The notes under the pieces were generated by a model. It did not search any database. It saw only the letters and a program-made list of their open reading frames with translations, and was not told the origin of the DNA. A program made the translations under genes and the position numbers. A DNA stretch of 20,043 nucleotides from Rikenellaceae bacterium (GTDB taxonomy: Bacteria > Bacteroidota > Bacteroidia > Bacteroidales > UBA932). The stretch lies in the NCBI GenBank assembly GCA_900769905.1, contig CAAGIL010000191.1, positions 1-20,043 on the forward strand. The letters run 5' to 3'. Below are positions 14,794 to 20,043 of this stretch, piece after piece. Positions within the stretch are counted from its first letter, which is position 1. Every line of letters begins with the position of its first letter.

Positions 14794-15744
14794 TTATTCG
14801 CCCCACAGGGTCTGTGCGAGGCTTTTCAAATCAACATTATCAATATCCACACCGAATTCCGCAGCGCTTTCGGCAAAGCGGACGCCCGCGCCGAGCAGTG
14901 CCTCCACCTCGCTCACGGCTCCTGCCGGAAGTTCACTGAGCGTCAGGTATTCCAGCAACTCAGAAGGGACAAGCAGGCAAGGCTCAAGCGTCAAACCGAG
15001 CGAAAGTGCCGTTTTTCTCAGGTCCTCAAGATCTTCGGCACCGTAGAACTTTTCTCCGCCCTCGAAATAGGCGCTTACCTTCGCCAGGTCGCTGTAGGCA
15101 GGGCCCTTGACCCGCCAGCATTTTTCCGCGCTCAGCACGAGGGAGACGGTGTTGAACTTGTACTTCGCGAGCTCCTCGAACAGGGATTTCAACTCTTCTG
15201 CTGTCCTGTAGTTCGCAGCGCAGTCCACGCACGCGGCCCTCCTGGCGTTATCAGGGACATCCTTTATGGTGCAGGCAGGGATAACCCATTTCTGGTCCGA
15301 GCCGTTTCCTATACCGTAAACTTCCTCGGGAAGCAGCTGCTTCAGGGTGGCAATCGCATTGTTTACCCCTTCGCAGTCGGAAGCCCGCACGACACAACTT
15401 TTTGAAAGCACGTCGATGCTGTAGGCCCCTCCGGCAAGGGATGCATCCTTGAGGAAGACCATACCCTTCACGGAACCGTCATTCACTACTGAAGCCAGGC
15501 CTACAGGGGAAGAGAATGGGCAGGACTTCCCGGAAACCAGGGAAACCCTTGACGCAAAGCGCTTTACGGCCTCCATAGCCGACTTCTCGAAGCCCGGGTC
15601 ACAACGCATCGCAGCACCGCTGACCCGGAAGTTTCCCTTCTGCACCAGCACGCTGTCAGGGCGGGGTACAAGCTCATCCAAGCCCCTGGCAAAAGCTCCG
15701 AAAGAGAGCAGGACGAGTAAAAGTATTGTAAGTACACGTTTCAT
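14794..15744 (-). CDS. Truncated GH20-like exported protein, catalytic residues absent
   Basis: A 316-residue protein with a signal peptide (MKRVLTILLLVLLSFGAFA). Residues 21-160 resemble the GH20b domain that precedes beta-N-acetylhexosaminidase barrels: VPRPDSVLVQKGNF, then GGAYSIDV, and ASDCEGVNNAIATLKQLLP. The following IPACTIKDVPDNARRAACVD, ELAKYKFNTVSL and CWRV match the first strands of the GH20 barrel, where active enzymes read PRF-x-RG and HLTDDQGWR. The chain then ends about 100 residues later without the HxGGDE that carries the catalytic Asp-Glu. It is probably not a hexosaminidase and may be a glycan-binding or decayed relative. I chose the ATG at 15744 because it begins the signal peptide. 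It is 11 nt after the second chr gene. Confidence 0.68.
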   Translation of the reverse strand: MKRVLTILLLVLLSFGAFARGLDELVPRPDSVLVQKGNFRVSGAAMRCDPGFEKSAMEAVKRFASRVSLVSGKSCPFSSPVGLASVVNDGSVKGMVFLKDASLAGGAYSIDVLSKSCVVRASDCEGVNNAIATLKQLLPEEVYGIGNGSDQKWVIPACTIKDVPDNARRAACVDCAANYRTAEELKSLFEELAKYKFNTVSLVLSAEKCWRVKGPAYSDLAKVSAYFEGGEKFYGAEDLEDLRKTALSLGLTLEPCLLVPSELLEYLTLSELPAGAVSEVEALLGAGVRFAESAAEFGVDIDNVDLKSLAQTLWGE

Positions 15745-15750
15745 AATCTG

Positions 15751-15758
15751 CAAATTTA
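15751..15758 (-). promoter_or_regulatory. Possible internal -7 box before GH20-like gene
   Basis: On the minus strand TAAATTTG, followed by CAGATT, fits TAnnTTTG. It ends only 6 nt before the ATG at 15744, so its transcript would be nearly leaderless. No -33 element is seen, and the box overlaps the end of the chr gene. Weak. Confidence 0.25.
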
Positions 15759-16358
15759 ATAAATAAACAATCCGATTGCACCTGCCGCGAGAAGAAGTGT
15801 GACAGGTCCGGCCTTTTTCGTATAGCAGAGCACAAAAGCGGAGACGAACATAAGCCACGCCTTCCAGTCAGGGAAGTTTTCCCCAATCACCGAAATATTG
15901 AGCTGCTTGAGACTGAAGGAGATATGGAAAATCAATATCAGGGCGGCAGCGCCTATCATTCCGGCTACCACAGGCTTGAGGCCGCTCATCACGGTGACAA
16001 ACACAGGGTGGTTGTGGAACTTGTCGAATACTTTAATTATGGCGAAGAACACCAGAAAGGACGGAAGCACGATTGCAAAGGTCGTGGACGCCGAACCCAG
16101 GATTGCGAGGAGATTGCCGCAACCGGCATTGTGCATAACCTCGTAGCCCACATAGGTGGCGCAGTTGACCCCTATCGGGCCCGGGGTGGACTGGGAAATG
16201 GCCACGATGTCGGTAAATGCCTGCTCGCTTATCCAGGCGTGGGTATTGACGACTTCCGCCTGAATCAGGGAAAGCATAGCCCCGCCTCCTCCGAAATTGA
16301 AGAGACCTATGACAAAAAAGGTCGAAAACAACTGCCAAAGCAACAACAATCCGCTCAT
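15756..16358 (-). CDS. Chromate transporter family protein, second half of a split CHR pair
   Basis: A 200-residue membrane protein carrying one CHR domain (PF02417 type): FNFGGGGAMLSLIQAEVV (about 20-37) and STPGPIGVNCATYVGY (about 57-72), with five to six hydrophobic segments. Short-chain CHR proteins act as pairs of adjacent half-size subunits, equivalent to the two halves of long ChrA. ChrA exports chromate, but many homologues have no tested substrate and the family tag does not show chromate resistance here. Its ATG overlaps the stop of the first half by 4 nt (ATGA), which points to translational coupling and equal dosage. Confidence 0.88.
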   Translation of the reverse strand: MSGLLLLWQLFSTFFVIGLFNFGGGGAMLSLIQAEVVNTHAWISEQAFTDIVAISQSTPGPIGVNCATYVGYEVMHNAGCGNLLAILGSASTTFAIVLPSFLVFFAIIKVFDKFHNHPVFVTVMSGLKPVVAGMIGAAALILIFHISFSLKQLNISVIGENFPDWKAWLMFVSAFVLCYTKKAGPVTLLLAAGAIGLFIY

Positions 16359-16918
16359 TTCCTTTCAGTTTTGGTTTTGTTCTCTCTGATGAGGGCTATG
16401 CCCACTGCCACGACTATGGTGGTGAGTATTATCCATATAGGGGATAGCTTGAGGAAGGCCACGGCAAAAAGGGTAGCGGCAGCCATCAGCCAGGCCCACC
16501 AGGTCTTGCACCCGGCCTTGGCCATATTTGCCGCCGGCACGAGAATCAGGGCTACGGCGACCGGCCGCACACCCTGGAAAATGCTGGCTATCACCTTGTT
16601 CTCCCTGAAATTGGTAAATAGCATCGCGATTGCGAGTATGATTACGAAGGAAGGCAGCACAGCCCCTATCGAAGCCACCACGCTGCCCTTGAAACCCGCA
16701 AGACGGTAGCCCGTATAAATTGCCATATTCACGGCAAGCAGGCCCGGAGCACTCTGGGCAAGGACAATGATGTCCTGCAACTCGTCGGCGGAAATCCATT
16801 CCCTTTTGAGCAGTTCCTTCTCGATTAAAGGTATCATCGCATAACCTCCGCCTATAGTAAAAGCGCCCATCTTGGCGAAGATCAGAAAAACCTGTATCAG
16901 ACTGACTCTCTTTTTCAT
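16355..16918 (-). CDS. Chromate transporter family protein, first half of a split CHR pair
   Basis: A 187-residue CHR-domain membrane protein with FTIGGGYAMIPLIEKELL and SAPGLLAVNMAIYTGYR in the same places as the partner encoded next. The two share the fold but only the signature motifs closely, as expected for antiparallel halves. The ATG at 16918 shares one base with the stop of the transglutaminase gene (TGATG); an in-frame GTG one codon earlier is less likely. It ends in a charged tail, RENKTKTERK. Confidence 0.88.
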   Translation of the reverse strand: MKKRVSLIQVFLIFAKMGAFTIGGGYAMIPLIEKELLKREWISADELQDIIVLAQSAPGLLAVNMAIYTGYRLAGFKGSVVASIGAVLPSFVIILAIAMLFTNFRENKVIASIFQGVRPVAVALILVPAANMAKAGCKTWWAWLMAAATLFAVAFLKLSPIWIILTTIVVAVGIALIRENKTKTERK

Positions 16919-19230
16919 CACTGATTTGCTGACAACAGCGGCAGGAGCCGGGACAACTGTCCCCCAAGGGAGGTGTCATAGCCCTCGCTGTAATAAATTA
17001 TCCTTCCGAAACTGTCGCACAAGGCGGTCACCGGCAGCACGCTGCGGGAAGATTCCACGCCCTCGCGCAGCATCCCGGCCACCTTGGCATCCACATCGCT
17101 TCCGTACACCACATTTTCCAGCCCCTGCGGACGTATTCCGCCGAGCAGCACTATCCTGCAGCCCCATTCATTCAGGGCGGCGGCGTTCTCCTCGAGCTGG
17201 GATTTGAGGTGGAGACTTGGTTCATCCCGGGTTCCGCTCACGCATAAGAGGAAATACCCCCTTCCCGTCGCGGAGAGTATGGATTGCTCGACGCTCTCCC
17301 CTTCGCGGAGGAAGAGCTGCTCCGCGTCCATACTGCCTATGACCTGGGGCTTGTCCTGCGAATCCCTGAGTACCAATGTTTTGCAAACCGTTTCCCCGGC
17401 CGGGACCGGGAAAATTTCCACGTGCGCACGCACGCTGCCGTCGGCCAGACGCATACCGCTGCACAGCATATAGTAGCCTTCCGGGAGCTTGTATGCGGAG
17501 CGCAGAGGCTCGAAATCGTCGTAGCCGCAGAGCTGCACGCTTCCGTCCCGGATCTCGGAAATCGTGAAGTGGCTGTAGTACTTCGGGGTCTTGACGCTGC
17601 CGGAGGCATTGTACTGCGGAACAAGGGTGCCTTCGCGCAGCACTTCCCTCTTTCCGGAGTCGAAATCCACGTCCACCCAGCCGCTCCCGTCGTCCGTGTC
17701 GCAGCCGTCCTTGTACTGCACGGCTCCGGTCACGCTGTTGATGCGTGCCGGCCAGCCCAGAGTGCGGCACAGGGCCACGAAGAAGATATCCCTCGAGCCG
17801 GAGTCCGCGATGCGCGAACGCCATACGGCGAACGGAGGGATGCGCAGGCGCTGGGGGTTGCGCGTGTCATCTATGCGTATGCTGTCCTTTACCCAGGCCA
17901 CGGCCTCGGCAGGGCTGTGCAGGCGCGTATCTATGCCGCTTGCAAGTATTTCCTGCCTGTAGGGGTGGAGCATCTCCCTCTCGATTCTCGGAGCCGAGAG
18001 GTAGCGGCCCTGCTTCCTGCTGCAGTTCAGGGCATCCTCAATCACTTCCGGACTTACATCGATGAGGTCCTTTTCGCTCAGATAAAGGCCAGGGTCCGTC
18101 GCCTTCGGATGCGGATGGGAAGCTCTAATCGCGTCCTCTTCAGCAAGGCGGCGGGCATTCTCCTCCTTCTGCTCCGGGGTGGACTTGTCAGGAAGCGGAT
18201 TCTCTGCCGGAGGGACTATGTCCAGGTCGAGGGAATAAGATTTCCCGAAGCGCTTGTCGAGCACCACTTCGCCTTTCCCGTCGCGAAGCACTCCCAGGCC
18301 GAAGGAATCCCCCTTGGAGGCCCATACGACCAGGTCGCCCTTGCCCGTGTCCAGGCTTGCAAGTCCCTCTGCATCAGAGAGATATTTGGCTACGGTATAG
18401 AATTCCGCGTAGTTGTAGATTTTGAATTCCACGGAGGCTCCCTCCACGGGACGGCCCTGGGCATCCACTATCCTGACCTCGGAACGGCGGCTCGGGATGT
18501 AGCCCTTGATGACATTGATTTCGGTGTATGCGTGAGTGCGGCTGATGACATCCTCGGGGCCGTCGTAGTCCTTGCCGTAGACCTTGGTGTGAAGCAGCAT
18601 AGCCCTTGAGACCGGAGCGTTGAACCAGGCCAGGTCGAGCACGGGCTCAGGCTCGCAGGCACCCATAAAGTGCCACTCTCCGTCAGCCCAGACTTCCACC
18701 CAGGCGTGGTTGTCGTCGGTGTGAGCCCAGCGCGGGGTATAGACCTGCCTTGCCGGGATGCCGGCGGCCCTGAGGGCGGCCACGGCCAGCACCGACTCCT
18801 CCCCGCAACGGCCCAGACCGGAGCGTATGGTGGCTTCCGGACCCAGGGTGCGCCCGTCGGAAGGACGGTAGGTGGCCTGTTCGTGGCACCAGTGGTTGAT
18901 TTCCAGGGCTGCTTCGCCTATGCTCAAGCCCTGCACCCTTCGGCAGAGGGTGTCGGCATATACGGTGCGGAAATTGTCGAGGTCCTCGTTGTTGACCCTG
19001 AGCGGCAGCACGAAGTGGCGGAATTCCCTCTCGGGTATGTCCCAGCCCATCCTGTCCCTGACTTCTAGGGTCTTGGCCACATTGGCCTCCCAGTACGAAC
19101 GGGGGAAGACCAGAGAGTCGGAAAGAGGCATCGAAGAGTAGAGGAAATCGAGGTATTCCTCCGCCTGAGGCCTGCAGGAAAAGAGCGCCGGCAGCAGTGC
19201 CAGTGCAATTATCAGTCTTTTGAAACGCAT
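16918..19230 (-). CDS. Transglutaminase-like lipoprotein with two TGase-like modules
   Basis: A 770-residue lipoprotein: MRFKRLIIALALLPALFSC gives a lipobox with Cys19. The first transglutaminase-like core (about 100-195) has the nucleophile Cys142 in GRCGEESVL and His175 in DDNHAWVEVW; the third residue is not clear, as GACEPEP stands where an Asp is usual. An Ig-like or carboxypeptidase-regulatory-like segment follows (about 250-335: RIVDAQGRPVEGASVEF), then a charged linker. A second TGase-like stretch (about 430-525) reads DSGSRDIFFVALCRTLGWPA, so its Cys is lost; it ends GSGWVDVDF. The C-terminus (about 620-770) may be thioredoxin-like. Substrate unknown: peptide or peptidoglycan cleavage, or crosslinking, are all possible. 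The start overlaps the cutC end by 19 nt. Confidence 0.82.
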   Translation of the reverse strand: MRFKRLIIALALLPALFSCRPQAEEYLDFLYSSMPLSDSLVFPRSYWEANVAKTLEVRDRMGWDIPEREFRHFVLPLRVNNEDLDNFRTVYADTLCRRVQGLSIGEAALEINHWCHEQATYRPSDGRTLGPEATIRSGLGRCGEESVLAVAALRAAGIPARQVYTPRWAHTDDNHAWVEVWADGEWHFMGACEPEPVLDLAWFNAPVSRAMLLHTKVYGKDYDGPEDVISRTHAYTEINVIKGYIPSRRSEVRIVDAQGRPVEGASVEFKIYNYAEFYTVAKYLSDAEGLASLDTGKGDLVVWASKGDSFGLGVLRDGKGEVVLDKRFGKSYSLDLDIVPPAENPLPDKSTPEQKEENARRLAEEDAIRASHPHPKATDPGLYLSEKDLIDVSPEVIEDALNCSRKQGRYLSAPRIEREMLHPYRQEILASGIDTRLHSPAEAVAWVKDSIRIDDTRNPQRLRIPPFAVWRSRIADSGSRDIFFVALCRTLGWPARINSVTGAVQYKDGCDTDDGSGWVDVDFDSGKREVLREGTLVPQYNASGSVKTPKYYSHFTISEIRDGSVQLCGYDDFEPLRSAYKLPEGYYMLCSGMRLADGSVRAHVEIFPVPAGETVCKTLVLRDSQDKPQVIGSMDAEQLFLREGESVEQSILSATGRGYFLLCVSGTRDEPSLHLKSQLEENAAALNEWGCRIVLLGGIRPQGLENVVYGSDVDAKVAGMLREGVESSRSVLPVTALCDSFGRIIYYSEGYDTSLGGQLSRLLPLLSANQ

Positions 19231-19844
19231 AATCTTGTTCCGTGAAATTCAGTGGCTCCGGTGAGTTCGCGAAGCCTGTCAATATTCTCCGGGCTCACTC
19301 CCGAGCCCGGCATTATTATGATTCTTCCGGCCGCCCTGAGCACGAGTTCCGCCAGGAGCGGGGCTCCTTCCATTGCCGTAGGCCTGCATCCGGAAGTGAG
19401 TATCCTGTCATAGCCGAGGGAAATGATGGTTTCGAGGGCTTCCAGAGGCTCGCGGCAGGAGTCGAAGGCCCTGTGGAAAGTGGTCTCCAGGCCCAGTGAA
19501 CGGGCTTTTTCCGCCATCGCGGCACAGAGCTGCGCATCCACATTTCCGTCTTTGTCCAGGGCACCCACCACTACTCCGCCGGCTCCGAGTTCGGCGCATA
19601 GTCCTATGTCTTCGAGCATCTTTGCCGCTTCGGCGGCATCATATACAAAGTCTCCTGCGCGAGGGCGCACGAGCACGTTCACCTGCAAACCTGTCGCCAC
19701 CGACTTGCGTATTTCTTCCGCGTCTGGGGTAAGTCCGCCCGTCTCGAGACAGCGGCACAACTCCGCGCGCGAAGCCCCGTTATCCAGGGCTTCCCTGACC
19801 TGCGCAGCGTCCGTGCAGCATCTTTCGAGAATCGCAGCAATCAT
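19212..19844 (-). CDS. cutC: CutC family protein, short at the C-terminus
   Basis: A TIM-barrel protein of the CutC family. Conserved stretches are VNVLVRPRAGDFVY (55-68), GGVVVGALDKDGNVD (89-103), TTFHRAFD (121-128), ILTSGCRPTAMEG (148-160) and the closing GATEFHG (196-202). At 210 residues it lacks about 35 residues that usual members (about 245) have after that last strand. CutC was named for copper tolerance in E. coli, but that role is disputed and the molecular activity is unsettled. In Bacteroidota it often sits near glycosidase genes, as here. Its ATG overlaps the stop of the upstream glycosidase-like gene by 3 nt (ATGA), and its stop lies inside the next gene. Confidence 0.88.
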   Translation of the reverse strand: MIAAILERCCTDAAQVREALDNGASRAELCRCLETGGLTPDAEEIRKSVATGLQVNVLVRPRAGDFVYDAAEAAKMLEDIGLCAELGAGGVVVGALDKDGNVDAQLCAAMAEKARSLGLETTFHRAFDSCREPLEALETIISLGYDRILTSGCRPTAMEGAPLLAELVLRAAGRIIIMPGSGVSPENIDRLRELTGATEFHGTRLCVSKD

Positions 19845-20043
19845 TTGAATTCCAGCTTGATGACCATATCAGGAGTGCATTCCCCGCCTTCCGGAAGGCT
19901 GAGGGTGAAGCTTCCTTTGGAGCGCCTGAAGGCTAGCGGGCTGCCGTCTTCGAGCAAGCTCGCCTTCACCAGCCTGCGTCCGCCGTCAGGGAGGGTAATT
20001 TTGCCCCCGCCACGGTCGAAAACGTGGAGGTAGGTGCTTTTCC
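19841..20043 (-). CDS. C-terminal end of a probable GH29 alpha-L-fucosidase-like protein (partial)
   Basis: The last 67 codons of a gene running off the right edge. The translation contains STYLHVFDR, ITLPDGG, LLEDGSPL and ends DMVIKLEFK. Alternating hydrophobic strands and the YLHVFD start resemble the C-terminal beta-sandwich of GH29 fucosidases (commonly YLHVWDWP). No catalytic part is in view, so the family call is tentative; other glycosidases with a similar cap are possible. Its TGA overlaps the cutC ATG, placing it in the same transcript as the first visible gene of the long minus-strand run. Confidence 0.45.
   Translation of the reverse strand, partial: KSTYLHVFDRGGGKITLPDGGRRLVKASLLEDGSPLAFRRSKGSFTLSLPEGGECTPDMVIKLEFK

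Noticed and set aside
14638..15405. Plus-strand open frame of 255 codons spanning the lpdA/GH20-like junction
   Set aside because: It crosses two real minus-strand genes and shows no domain features.
17284..18609. Long plus-strand open frame (441 codons) opposite the transglutaminase-like gene
   Set aside because: It is a codon-bias shadow in GC-rich DNA. It has no recognisable motifs, while the minus strand encodes a lipobox and TGase motifs.

Overview
The window looks like part of a Bacteroidales (Bacteroidota) chromosome. This rests on four things: promoter boxes of the Bacteroidota type (TAnnTTTG) before several operons, Bacteroidota-restricted families (DUF4295, DUF4199, the long signal peptidase I, a Zn-finger HipA-like kinase), almost no strong Shine-Dalgarno sequences, and the gene order thrS-infC-rpmI-rplT. 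The genus cannot be told from the sequence.

Layout. (1) 1-3500 is an accessory segment. A plus-strand AAA-ATPase-like/PD-(D/E)XK gene, cut by the window edge, faces a minus-strand three-gene hipB-hipS-hipT-like toxin-antitoxin operon. The 309 bp between them hold no intact gene. They contain an 18-bp perfect inverted repeat, an orphan Bacteroidota promoter, and a scrap built of three collinear pieces of the neighbouring ATPase gene. (2) 3500-8625 is a housekeeping translation block, all on the minus strand: thrS-infC-rpmI-rplT-lepB, then rpmB-rpmG-DUF4295 with its own promoter and terminator. infC appears to start at an AUC codon behind an AGGAGG that overlaps the thrS stop. ThrRS lacks nearly all of the usual N-terminal TGS domain. 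(3) 8626-10147 holds a DUF4199 membrane protein and a polyprenyl-phosphate-type GT2 glycosyltransferase. (4) 10157-20043 is a long, tightly packed minus-strand run: end of a probable GH29 glycosidase, cutC, a large transglutaminase-like lipoprotein, a split pair of CHR transporters, a truncated GH20-like secreted protein, dihydrolipoamide dehydrogenase and a tricorn-type protease. Gaps are 13 nt or less and several genes overlap.

How the parts work together. Blocks 2 and 3 are core translation, secretion and envelope functions. Block 4 mixes periplasmic protein or glycoprotein handling (transglutaminase-like lipoprotein, tricorn protease, GH29 and GH20 remnants) with transport and redox genes; a shared pathway is not proven. 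The most notable system is the HipBST-like module. Its promoter region carries three related, imperfectly palindromic sites spaced exactly 41 bp apart, one touching the -7 box. This is the arrangement expected of cooperative HipB operators.
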